Origin: Bryobacteraceae bacterium
Lineage (GTDB): Bacteria; Acidobacteriota; Terriglobia; Bryobacterales; Bryobacteraceae
Assembly: GCA_025056865.1 (NCBI GenBank)
Contig: JANWVO010000052.1
Location: 1-64,000 of the forward strand
DNA: 64,000 nucleotides
Direction of reading: 5' to 3'
Part shown: piece by piece, positions 53,467 through 61,466 of the stretch
Layout of the letters: every line of letters starts with the position of its first letter
Numbering within the stretch: the first letter of the stretch is position 1
Position numbers and translations under genes: made by a program
Notes under the pieces: generated by a model
The model's database searches: none
Seen by the model: the letters and a program-made list of their open reading frames with translations, nothing else
What the model was told of the DNA's origin: nothing

Positions 53467-54804
53467 CTAGATTGTGTTCCGCATCGTGGCCACGGGGACG
53501 GTCACAGTCCGCCACCCTTCGCCGGGCCTCCAGCGCTGCAAACGGAGCGGCTGCTGGAAGTCCGGACACCGGTCGAAAGAATGATCGAGGACTTTCCGTC
53601 TTTCCAGAAGGCGGTGGACGATCCCGCATGCGGAAGTGACGCGGACCACGCGCGGCTCGAGCGGGAGATCAAATTCGATCCGGAGCTGGCAGCCTTCCGC
53701 CGCTCCAACCTGGACGCGCGCCAACAGGCCGCCCGGCCTCGCCTCTATGGTGTAGATCGTATTCACATCCGACAACGTCGCCTCGGTCAGGTCGACCCGG
53801 GGAATGTAGAAGTAGACGGCGGGATCGGCTTCCGCGGCGTTTGCCATCCGGTAGCGCGCCGGTCCCCCATCCGGCGCCTTGCTGAAGCCCTTCGCCGGAT
53901 CGAGCAGCGCCAGGAAAGCCCCTTTCAGCGCATTCGTTGAACCGCCCGCCACCAGCCAGAGCCGCCCTTCCGATTCCACCGTGGCCAGGGAGTTCACATG
54001 CCCGTGATTGGCGAAGAGCATTCTCAGCGCCCCGTCGGGCATCACCTCGGCCACGACCCCGGGGAAACGGTCCCGGTGGGACAGCGTCACCCACGCACGG
54101 TCCCTGCCGCCATGGCGGGCCGTCAACAGGGAGGAGGCCCACCAGGCCGGCGTGAACCGGCGGCCCTCGGCGTCGAGCAGGCCGCAATCCGGCGCCCGCT
54201 TCCACACCAGCCGCCCTGACGCAGTAGTGCGGCTGAGCACATCAAAGCGTGAGACGCCGAGATCGCCAGGCTTGCCCGACTGGAATTGCTCCAGCGCCAG
54301 GACATCCCGTGAGCCGCCGCCGTCGAGATCCGCAAGTACGGCCACGGAGCCCTCAGGGTTCAGCGCTGCGGCAGACAGCCCCGGCGGCGGTTCTGGCCGC
54401 CGCCGCCAGAGTTCCTTTCCTTCGGCGTCGTAGGCCACCAACACCTCGCCTTCGAATCGCGCAGAGACCGGCCGCACCCATCGCGCGCGAAGACGCGGCC
54501 ATGCAGTCGCGGACAGCGCGGCGGCCGCGGCCAGCGCCAGAATGGCGATGCTGACAAACGTCCGCCGGTAGCGGTTGCGAAGCGACTTGGCCGCTTCCAG
54601 TTCCGCTCTCTCGCTCTGCATCCAGGCATCGAGCTCTTCCGCGATCGCGTAGACGCCGCCGCGCGCCCCGGGCAGCCTGCGCACGGGGAGTCCGCGCGTG
54701 CGCACCCACAACTGCGCGGTTCTCTCGGCAACGCCGAGATAATGTGCGATTCCTTTCCACGTCTTGATGCGCCGCCCTGTCCGCGCGGCGGGTGGGGAAT
54801 CCAT
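53467..54804 (-). CDS. HTH–transmembrane–beta-propeller-like protein
   Basis: A 445-residue protein with an N-terminal MerR/AlpA-like helix-turn-helix (about 14-62; TWKGIAHYLGVAERTAQLWV and VYAIAEELDAWM). One membrane span follows at about 83-102 (FVSIAILALAAAAALSATAW). The rest is periplasmic and beta-rich with FG-GAP-like calcium-loop features (VLADLDGGGSRDVLAL). The arrangement, a cytoplasmic DNA-binding head on a periplasmic domain, recalls ToxR/CadC-type one-component regulators and occurs widely in Solibacter-like genomes. It lies 191 bases upstream of the hybrid kinase on the same strand. TAGAAT at 54834-54839 on this strand is a possible -10 box. Confidence 0.75.
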   Translation of the reverse strand: MDSPPAARTGRRIKTWKGIAHYLGVAERTAQLWVRTRGLPVRRLPGARGGVYAIAEELDAWMQSERAELEAAKSLRNRYRRTFVSIAILALAAAAALSATAWPRLRARWVRPVSARFEGEVLVAYDAEGKELWRRRPEPPPGLSAAALNPEGSVAVLADLDGGGSRDVLALEQFQSGKPGDLGVSRFDVLSRTTASGRLVWKRAPDCGLLDAEGRRFTPAWWASSLLTARHGGRDRAWVTLSHRDRFPGVVAEVMPDGALRMLFANHGHVNSLATVESEGRLWLVAGGSTNALKGAFLALLDPAKGFSKAPDGGPARYRMANAAEADPAVYFYIPRVDLTEATLSDVNTIYTIEARPGGLLARVQVGAAEGCQLRIEFDLPLEPRVVRVTSACGIVHRLLERRKVLDHSFDRCPDFQQPLRLQRWRPGEGWRTVTVPVATMRNTI

Positions 54805-54978
54805 GGCCGCCTGCCCGCTCCCTCTTTCGCACGATTCTAGCGAATCGGCAGCAGGCAGGGAAAAGCCGCCCGCCGGGCGGGCCGCCGGAGGCTGCGATAC
54901 GATGAAGATTCCTGCGGGTAACTTCCTCCCTGCCGCAAGCGCTTGTTCAATTTAACGCCTTTTCTCCGAGTCTGTGTC

Positions 54979-56931
54979 ATGCGGAAACAAATTTTCACAA
55001 AATTGATCCGGCCCGCCGCGGCCGTCCTGCTCTCGGCGCTTCTGTCTCTGCCGCAAGCCGCCTTCGCCCAGGCCCAGCCCGGCGCAGCCCCGCCGCAGGC
55101 CGCGCGTTTCGAGCTGCCACACGCGGGCGGCCCTTGGTTCCTGCGGCCCTACCGGCGCGCCGAAGTGCCGCCGGTGCGGCTGGAGAATTCCAACCGGCTG
55201 GAATCGCTGCTGCGCGCGGGCATTCTCTACCTGAGCCTCGATGATGCGATCGCCATTGCGCTGGAGAACAACCTCGACCTTGAAGTTTCGCGCTACACGC
55301 CGCTGATTGCGCAGGCCGACCTGCTGCGCGCGCGCGCCGGCGGCCTGCTGCGCGGCGTGCCGACTGCGGTGCGGGCGGCGGCGCAGAGCGTGCAGGCGCA
55401 GGTGACCGGCGGCGCGCTCGGCGGCGCGGGCGTCTCCAGCGCCCAGGCGGCGCTCGCGGGCGAAGGCGCGGGCGTCGGCGGCGCGGTCATCACGCAGACG
55501 GGCGTGGCGGTCCCCACGCTCGATCCGTTCTTCTTCTCCACCGGCAACATCGCGCACCGCTCTTCGCCGCAGTCCAACATCGTCACCACCGGCACCACGG
55601 CCCTCGTCTTCGACACGCGTCAGTTCAACTTCGGCTACCAGCAGAACTTCCTCTCCGGCACCAGCCTGACCTTCGCCTGGAACAACAACTACTTCGAGTC
55701 CAACAACCGCAACTCGGGCATCAACCCCGGCTACAACCCGAACGCGCAGTTGCAGATCACGCAGCGGCTGCTCCAGGGCTTCGGCTTCGCCGTCAACAGC
55801 CGCAACATCCGCGTGGCGAAGAACAACCTGCGCGTCAGCGACCTCGTCTTCAAGCAGCAGGTCATGGTGACCGTCGCCGGCGTCGTCAATCTCTACTGGG
55901 ACCTGGTGAGCCTCCACGAAGACGTGAAAGTGAAACGCAAGGCGCTCGAGGTGGCGCAGAAATTCTACGAGGACAACCGCAAGCAGGTGGCCATCGGGAC
56001 GCTCGCCCCCATCGAAATCGTGCGCGCCGAAGCGCGCGTCGCCCAGGCCGAGCAGGATCTGACCAACGCCGAGACGGCGCTGCTTCAGCAGGAGACGATC
56101 CTGAAGAACGCGCTCAGCCGCACCGGCGTGGCCAGCCCGGCCATCGCCGAAGCCCGCATCATCCCCACCGACCGGCTCGCCGAACCGGAAGCAGAACGGC
56201 TGGACCGGCTCCCCGAGTATGTCGAACTCGCGCTGCGCTCCCGCCCGGATCTCGAACAGGCCCGCATCAACCTTGACAACAACCGGATCCAGATCGCGGG
56301 ATCGCGCAGCCAGCTCCTGCCCTCGCTCGACATCACCGCGACGCTTCAGAACAACGCGCTGGCCGGCAGTCGCAACGCGCTCCTTCCTCTGGGCAGCCCG
56401 CTGGCGCCCGATCCCTTCTTCATTGGCGGCTACGGCCACGCCCTCGCCCAGTTGTTCCGGCGCAACTTCCCGGACTACTCCATCGGATTCAATCTGAGCA
56501 TTCCCATCCGTAACCGCACCGCGCAGGCCGACTACATCCGCGACCAGATCACCCTGCGGCAGGCCGAGCTGAGCCAGCAGCGGCTGATCAATGACATCCG
56601 CGTGAACGTGCAGAACGCGCTCGTGGCGGTCATCCAGGCCAAGGCGCGCTACGAGTCCGCCGTGAAGGAGCGGAAGCTCCAGGAGCAGACGCTCGATGCC
56701 GAGAACAAGAAGTACGCCCTCGGCGCATCCACGGCCTTCCAGGTGGTGCAGACGCAGCGGGATCTGGCCCAGGCGCAGGCCAATGAGGTGGCCGCTCTGG
56801 CCGCCTACCAGCGCGCCCGCACGCAGCTCGATCTCCAGACGGCGCAGATCCTTGAGAAGTACGGCGTCACCATCGAGGAAGCCAAGTCCGCCCAGAGCCG
56901 CCGTCCCATCCATCCCCCGGCGGCGCCCTGA
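54979..56931 (+). CDS. TolC-family outer-membrane efflux channel
   Basis: A 650-residue outer-membrane factor. The signal peptide RPAAAVLLSALLSLPQAAFAQ ends near residue 31. Two OEP repeats follow, each with long coiled-coil helices: IAIALENNLDLEVSRYTPLI and VELALRSRPDLEQARINLDN mark their starts, and ALGASTAFQVVQTQRDLAQA lies near the end of the second. Residues 110-230 carry an Ala/Gly-rich insert. An upstream in-frame TTG is less likely because the ATG gives a clean signal. No RND, MFP or ABC gene is next to it, so its partner, perhaps the MacB-type pair at 18065, must be elsewhere. Confidence 0.92.
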   Translation: MRKQIFTKLIRPAAAVLLSALLSLPQAAFAQAQPGAAPPQAARFELPHAGGPWFLRPYRRAEVPPVRLENSNRLESLLRAGILYLSLDDAIAIALENNLDLEVSRYTPLIAQADLLRARAGGLLRGVPTAVRAAAQSVQAQVTGGALGGAGVSSAQAALAGEGAGVGGAVITQTGVAVPTLDPFFFSTGNIAHRSSPQSNIVTTGTTALVFDTRQFNFGYQQNFLSGTSLTFAWNNNYFESNNRNSGINPGYNPNAQLQITQRLLQGFGFAVNSRNIRVAKNNLRVSDLVFKQQVMVTVAGVVNLYWDLVSLHEDVKVKRKALEVAQKFYEDNRKQVAIGTLAPIEIVRAEARVAQAEQDLTNAETALLQQETILKNALSRTGVASPAIAEARIIPTDRLAEPEAERLDRLPEYVELALRSRPDLEQARINLDNNRIQIAGSRSQLLPSLDITATLQNNALAGSRNALLPLGSPLAPDPFFIGGYGHALAQLFRRNFPDYSIGFNLSIPIRNRTAQADYIRDQITLRQAELSQQRLINDIRVNVQNALVAVIQAKARYESAVKERKLQEQTLDAENKKYALGASTAFQVVQTQRDLAQAQANEVAALAAYQRARTQLDLQTAQILEKYGVTIEEAKSAQSRRPIHPPAAP

Positions 56932-56977
56932 CCGGAACTGCCAGAGCGCAGAGTCCAGAGACGCCCAGGTGTGCGAA

Positions 56978-57008
56978 GCTGTCCCGCGTGGAAGCGCAAC
57001 GGGACAGC
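56978..57008 (+). terminator. hairpin after tolC-like gene
   Basis: GCTGTCCCG (56978-56986) and CGGGACAGC (57000-57008) form a perfect 9-bp stem with a 13-base loop, 47 bases after the stop. No T-run follows, so it may be a rho-dependent pause or 3'-end stabiliser. Confidence 0.35.
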
Positions 57009-57319
57009 GCGGTGCTGCGCCTTCCCGGCGGACGCGGTTTTCCAGCGGCGGCGCAGCCCCCGGACCGCCGCATCGCGCAGCACGCGCCCGCGCCTGCCCT
57101 CGGCGTGCCCGGCGAGGACTTGCCGCGGTGCGGCAGGCGGTGCCTGTTCGGGTCCGGGACGCCGTTCCGGAAGCGTGCACCGCATCGGAACATGCAAAGG
57201 AAGGCGAGGCCCTCCGGCGCCGCATGGCATAAGTAACCGATGCAGTATCAACACGTTACCGGTTTGGCCTGCCGCGTGCTCCCTTGAGGGTGTGTGAGAA
57301 GAATCCAGGCCACAGGGTA

Positions 57320-57430
57320 GACTCAAGGCGCGAGGGCCGAACCTCTCCCTTTCCCTTTCCTACCTCCTCTCCCTCAACCGTCCCTGTGCCACCTCTTCCG
57401 CAGATGCCTACCGGCCCCGCGCCTTGAGTC
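57320..57430. repeat. inverted repeat enclosing a polypyrimidine segment
   Basis: GACTCAAGGCGCG (57320-57332) is the exact reverse complement of 57418-57430. Pairing continues with GGCC on both sides after a one- or two-base bulge. The enclosed segment contains 20 uninterrupted pyrimidines at 57342-57361 and another 13 at 57363-57375. The function is unknown. Confidence 0.55.
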
Positions 57431-57569
57431 CAAAGTTTTCATGGCTCCGCCCGCAGCCCGCCGCAGAGCCTGAGCAGAGGAAGCATCCATCGGTCCACGC
57501 CGCCGACAGCCTATCCTCGCAAGCGGCTGCACCGCGCCGGCACGGCACAAAGTCCGGCAGCGGGATGCC

Positions 57570-57647
57570 GCGCGCGGGTGTGCATTCGGAAGTTGCAGCC
57601 CGCCCGCAATGTCGGAGCCGGCTGCCCTGCGCGCGGGTGTGCGTTCG
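57570..57647. repeat. 19-base direct repeat
   Basis: The sequence GCGCGCGGGTGTGCATTCG at 57570-57588 recurs at 57629-57647 with one change (A to G), 59 bases apart. The intervening sequences are unrelated. Confidence 0.45.
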
Positions 57648-58267
57648 ATTCAGAAGGGGAGCTTCTTACCGGGAGGGCACGGCGGGCACTCCGGATCGAG
57701 CGGCTCAACGCACCGTGCCGACAACGGGTCCGGATCAGGGCGCGCATGGAAGGCACTGCCTGTTCCTCCCCGCTGCAAGCGCAATGGCCGCCCGCCGCTG
57801 CACGCGCTGACGCGTTGCGGCAGAAGAGCCGCAGCGTGCTCCCCGCCGGGTGACGCTGCCGGACGTGCAAAGAGGACGCCCCGCTGCGCGGGCGCAGCCA
57901 CCGCTCCGGGATGGGGCGTGAAGCAGCCCGGCAGCCGGGGATTCGTGTTCCGGACACGGCAACGGCGGCGCGTCTCAAAGACAAGACCCAAGGGTCTTGC
58001 GGCAGCCGCGGGCTTGTGTTGAAGCCAACGCAGCGCCGGAGCCTTTGCGCGACTCGGTCGCCGGGCCGCAGCGAGGGCTTCCCGCCGCTTCCAGGCCGGA
58101 CGATCCCCGGCCGGGAATCATCCGCCGTGCTCTTGCGTGGACACGGGAGGGCAGCCGGAACGCCATGCCGCAGCATCGCAGCGGCATCCAGGGCGCGCAT
58201 CGGGCAGGCCGGGCGAAAACGGCGGCCCGGCGGGAAGGCGGGACGCCGGGCCCGCCGCGGTGCGGCG

Positions 58268-58273
58268 TATAAT
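58268..58273 (+). promoter_or_regulatory. TATAAT -10 box for a leaderless methyltransferase transcript
   Basis: A consensus TATAAT is followed by six bases (ccggac) and the GTG at 58280. It supports this GTG as the true start even though the frame stays open far upstream. Confidence 0.5.
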
Positions 58274-58279
58274 CCGGAC

Positions 58280-59092
58280 GTGGCTTCCCGGCACCCGCCG
58301 CGTGTTTACCGGAGCCTTGCCGAGCACTACGATAAGATCTTTTCGCCGCTGCGCCATCCGCTCGATCTGGCCCGGAAGCGCCTGCTGGAACCTTTGCTCG
58401 GAAATGTGAAATCGGCCTGTGACCTAGGCTGCGGCACGGCGGCCACCGCTCTGGAGCTCGCCCGCCGCGGCATCCGGACGTTCGCGGTGGATCTGTCACC
58501 TGCGATGTGCCGCGTCGCGCGGGAGAAGGTCCGGCACGCCGCCTTGCCCGTGCAGGTCCTTTGCGCCGATATGCGTTCTTTCCGACTCCCCGAGCCGGTG
58601 GATCTGGTCCTGTGCGAGTGCGACGCCCTGAACCATCTCCCCGCCCGCGCCGATCTTGCCCGCGTGGCGCGAGCCGTGGCGCAGGCGCTGGCGCCGGGCG
58701 GCTGGTTCTACTTCGATGTCAACAACGCGCGCGGCTTCGAACGCTACTGGACGGGCGAATTCTGGATCGAGCGCGAAGGGCTCGCCGTGGCAATGCACAA
58801 TGGGTACGATCCAGTCCGGCGGCGCGCGTGGAGCAATGTGGATCTCTTCGTGCGCGAGGGGCGCCTTTGGCGCCGCTTGCAGGAGCGCGTGGAGGAGGTC
58901 TGCTGGACCGGCGCCGAAATCCGCGAAGCGCTGAAAGCCGCCGGTTTCACGGCGATCCGGTGCCACGATGCAGCCCCGTTTTTCCGCGGCTATCCCGATT
59001 TTGACCGCGGGTGCCGCTCGATCTACCTCGCCCGGAAGCAGCTCCGGAACTCGCCCGCCCCCTCCTCAGCGTCGCGCTCCACGAAGAAGTGA
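58280..59092 (+). CDS. class I SAM-dependent methyltransferase
   Basis: A 270-residue Rossmann-fold methyltransferase. Motif I is ACDLGCGTAATALELA (about 47-61), followed by the acidic TFAVDLSPAMCRVAREK, motif II VDLVLCECDALNHL and motif III ALAPGGWFYFDVNN. The second half (WTGEFWIEREGLAVAMHNGY) resembles methyltransferases acting on small molecules such as sugar nucleotides or lipids. The GTG start is chosen because homology begins there (HPPRVYRSLAEHYDKIF) and because of the -10 box. No operon partner. The substrate is unknown. Confidence 0.87.
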   Translation: MASRHPPRVYRSLAEHYDKIFSPLRHPLDLARKRLLEPLLGNVKSACDLGCGTAATALELARRGIRTFAVDLSPAMCRVAREKVRHAALPVQVLCADMRSFRLPEPVDLVLCECDALNHLPARADLARVARAVAQALAPGGWFYFDVNNARGFERYWTGEFWIEREGLAVAMHNGYDPVRRRAWSNVDLFVREGRLWRRLQERVEEVCWTGAEIREALKAAGFTAIRCHDAAPFFRGYPDFDRGCRSIYLARKQLRNSPAPSSASRSTKK

Positions 59093-59425
59093 CATCCGTG
59101 CTGGCAGAAACACAGGTGGCTTCGAGCAGCTTCCGAGAGTTCTGGCCGTGAGTGTTCCACTGGGAAACGTTTTTCAAATCGGCCCAAGGCTGGTCCATTT
59201 CCGGTGAGCAGGGAGCCGTTCTGAAGGAAACCGGAGCGCTTCCTTTCTACAGGAAGTACTGGAGCGAAGCACGAAGAAATCAATGGGAAAGCGGCACTTT
59301 CACGCCGCGATCCCTACCGCAGCCGCCCGGTTCCGCGTCCCCCCGGCTGGAAGAGCCGGCGGCGGTGCGCCGTCCTGTACGGACTCATCCGCTGCCCGAA
59401 AAACCCACTCCGGCTGCCGGACGCT
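59093..59425. other. intergenic stretch, convergent genes, nothing recognised
   Basis: This gap separates the methyltransferase and PilZ stops. Its GC content is somewhat lower than its surroundings between 59100 and 59300. Short frames on both strands show no conserved motif, and I see no tRNA or clear terminator. Confidence 0.4.
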
Positions 59426-59803
59426 TCACTGACCTTTGGGACGAGGGTAGTCCTGCTTCACCCGGTGCGGGGCGCGCTGCATCAACGTACGGGGATCGAG
59501 CAGGTGCATGGGGCGGAATTCCCGTTCATCCCACTTGTAGCCGGGTTCAAACTGCACGCCCACGAAGTAGCCAATGTCCTTGAACATGCAATAGCGGACC
59601 ACGCCGGCGAATTCTCCCTTGGCGTAGGAGATCCGCATCGGCGCGCCCACGGGCACCCTGGTTTCGAGCTGAAGGCAGGCGCCCGAAAAAGAGATGTCCT
59701 CCAGGTTGGCCACCGCCCGGCGCGTTTTTCCGTTCTGATCTTTCCAGCGGACGTCGACTAGATCCGCGCACAGCATCCTCGGTTCCGACCGCCGATCGAT
59801 CAT
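59426..59803 (-). CDS. PilZ-domain protein (probable c-di-GMP receptor)
   Basis: A 125-residue single-domain PilZ protein. Both ligand motifs are intact: RxxxR in RRSEPR (R5, R9) and the D/NxSxxG form in EDISFSGACL (D36, S38, G41). The barrel follows (VPVGAPMRISYAKGEFAGVV, YFVGVQFEPGY). It would bind cyclic di-GMP and act on motility, secretion or polysaccharide export machinery through protein contacts. No neighbour reveals the target. Start ATG at 59803 with GGAG about ten bases before it. Confidence 0.9.
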   Translation of the reverse strand: MIDRRSEPRMLCADLVDVRWKDQNGKTRRAVANLEDISFSGACLQLETRVPVGAPMRISYAKGEFAGVVRYCMFKDIGYFVGVQFEPGYKWDEREFRPMHLLDPRTLMQRAPHRVKQDYPRPKGQ

Positions 59804-59967
59804 ACACCCACTCCATCGGACGCCAGGCTCTTCCGTTTCATATCGCGCCGTGCCACTTTTTTGCCTTAGCCGAGATTAGGACAGCTCCTCAATCCCTGTC
59901 TTGAGACAGCCCTTTGCCCCCATAGTACCCTTAGTCCCGAAGGAATCCAAGAAATGCCCGGACAGGC

Positions 59968-60468
59968 TTACGATTTTTGCCTGAGCCATTCCCGCCGCGT
60001 CATGAAATCCCGCCCGCTGCGCGCATGGTCTACGGCGAGGATTCCGTCCAGATGATCCATCTCGTGCTGGATCAGCTCGCTCAGCGCCCACTCGGCCTCC
60101 AGCCGGTGCCGCTTGCCTTGCAGGTCCTCGTGCTCCAGGACGACGCGCACGTGCCGCCGCAGCCGCACCATGAGATCCGGGAAAGAGAAGCAGTCGTCCC
60201 ACAGCTCGAAGGTCTCCTCGCTTTTCTCGACATAGACGGGGTTGACGAGCTCGTAGCGGCGGCCTTCGACGTGCAGAAAGATCAGCCGCAGCGGCTCGCC
60301 GATCTGGATGGCGCTGATGCCGCGGCCGAAGCCGTGGCGTGCACGGAAATCGGCAAGCGTGTCTTCGAGATCCTGCATGACCCGGCGCGCGGTTCCGGGA
60401 TCGAGGGCAGGCGCGGAGACGCGCCGCAACGTTTCATCGCCCAGTTCGAGAATTCTCCTGACGGCCAT
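59968..60468 (-). CDS. def: peptide deformylase, divergent motif II
   Basis: A 166-residue metallo-hydrolase of the deformylase family. Motif III HEMDH (135-139) keeps both His ligands and the catalytic Glu. Motif I reads GRGISAIQ (48-55) for GxGxAAxQ. Motif II reads DDCFS (91-95) where canonical enzymes have EGCLS; the Cys ligand C93 remains. The altered motifs suggest a second-type deformylase or one with different peptide preference. The ATG at 60468 lies six bases after TAGCAT, a -10-like box, again suggesting a leaderless transcript. It is alone; no fmt gene is adjacent. Confidence 0.87.
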   Translation of the reverse strand: MAVRRILELGDETLRRVSAPALDPGTARRVMQDLEDTLADFRARHGFGRGISAIQIGEPLRLIFLHVEGRRYELVNPVYVEKSEETFELWDDCFSFPDLMVRLRRHVRVVLEHEDLQGKRHRLEAEWALSELIQHEMDHLDGILAVDHARSGRDFMTRREWLRQKS

Positions 60469-60474
60469 GCCTTC

Positions 60475-60480
60475 ATGCTA
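60475..60480 (-). promoter_or_regulatory. -10-like box for a leaderless deformylase transcript
   Basis: TAGCAT on the minus strand is followed by six bases (gaaggc) and the ATG at 60468. The same spacer sequence occurs before the aminotransferase gene at 39641. Confidence 0.4.
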
Positions 60481-60583
60481 CGGAATCGGCAGGCGGACGG
60501 TCGATCCGGTAAGCTGAGGCTGATGCGCAACGCGAAAATCCTGCTGCGGCGGTGGACAGGCAGGGCCGGCAAGGAGCGCGGAA

Positions 60584-61450
60584 ATGGGCGCCGTTGAGGC
60601 TGGCGCAGCGCAACGCGTGACGGTGACCGGCCTGCTGATTCGCGCCGGGCTGTTCCTGCTGTTTGTGCGCGTCGGCGGCTGGCTTTTTGGAGGCCTGCTT
60701 TACGCGCTTTTCGAAAGCCTGCTGGTGGCGGCCGCTGTGGGCCTGTTCCTGGCCGCGGCGGGGGCGACCGCGGTGGTGGTCCGCGTCTTTGAGCGGGGGC
60801 GGTTGGAGGACGTGGGCCTCGGCTGGTGGCCCCACGGCGGACGCAACCTGTTGGCCGGAACCCTGGCTGGGGTGGCTGCCGGACTAGGCGCCGTTCTGCT
60901 GCCGGCGGCCTTCGGGCTGGCGGAGATCGTGCGCGCCCCGGAGCCGGAGCTTGCCTTCTCCACAGGGAAGTTTCTGTTCGTGACGGCGCTGTTCTGGTTC
61001 GGCGCGGCGGGCGAGGAGCTGATGTTCCGCGGTTATGCGTTCCAGATTCTGTTGCGCCGATTCGGCCCGGCCTGGACTCTCGCCCCCTTCGCCGTCCTGT
61101 TCGCGCTGGCTCATGTGGGCAACCCCCATGCCAACTGGGCGGGGCTGGCAGTGACGGGGCTGTGGGGGCTGGTGCTGGGCTACGCATTCCACACGGGCGG
61201 GGACCTCTGGATGCCCATCGGGATCCACTTCGGCTGGAACTGGGCCCTTCCGTTGCTGGGGGTGAAGGTAAGCGGCTTTACAATGGGGTTGACGGGGCTG
61301 GCCGTCCGGTGGAAGGCTGGCCCGATCTGGAGCGGGGGCGAATATGGCATTGAAGGCGGCCTGCCCGGCGCAGCAGCCGCCGCCGCGCTGGGCATCTGGC
61401 TCTGGAAGCGGAAACGGCAACCGCAGACCGCGGCGAGCGTCTCATCCTAA
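60584..61450 (+). CDS. CPBP-family intramembrane metalloprotease
   Basis: A polytopic protein of 288 residues with about seven to eight membrane segments. The Abi/CAAX motifs are present: GEELMFRGYAFQILLRR (EExxxR near 144-149), the His in FALAHVGNP and GIHFGWNW near 215. It differs from the exosortase-associated protease at 13058, being longer and with the more common GEExxFRG form. The substrate is unknown; roles range from prenyl-protein processing to bacteriocin immunity. The next gene follows 16 bases after its stop. Confidence 0.88.
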   Translation: MGAVEAGAAQRVTVTGLLIRAGLFLLFVRVGGWLFGGLLYALFESLLVAAAVGLFLAAAGATAVVVRVFERGRLEDVGLGWWPHGGRNLLAGTLAGVAAGLGAVLLPAAFGLAEIVRAPEPELAFSTGKFLFVTALFWFGAAGEELMFRGYAFQILLRRFGPAWTLAPFAVLFALAHVGNPHANWAGLAVTGLWGLVLGYAFHTGGDLWMPIGIHFGWNWALPLLGVKVSGFTMGLTGLAVRWKAGPIWSGGEYGIEGGLPGAAAAAALGIWLWKRKRQPQTAASVSS

Positions 61451-61466
61451 GGGGAAGGCCGGAGCC

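Larger units (their letters stand above)
56932..58279. other. 1.35-kb gene-free stretch with inverted and direct repeats
   Basis: No reading frame here has a credible start, codon pattern or recognisable protein; overlapping frames occur on both strands. The stretch holds a 9-bp hairpin after tolC, an 18-bp inverted repeat enclosing a pyrimidine-rich segment (57320-57430), a 19-base direct repeat, and a perfect 18-base palindromic element CAAGACCC-AA-GGGTCTTG at 57982-57999. It could be a decayed gene, an uncharacterised RNA locus or a regulatory spacer. Confidence 0.55.

Noticed and set aside
57511-58200. Open frames on both strands in the gene-free stretch, up to 229 codons
   Set aside because: They overlap each other, are dominated by Arg, Ala, Pro and Ser, lack ribosome sites and show no domain or repeat typical of real proteins.
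57911-58279. N-terminal extension of the methyltransferase frame
   Set aside because: Similarity to methyltransferases begins at the GTG at 58280, which has a consensus -10 box at the expected place; the extension is low-complexity.
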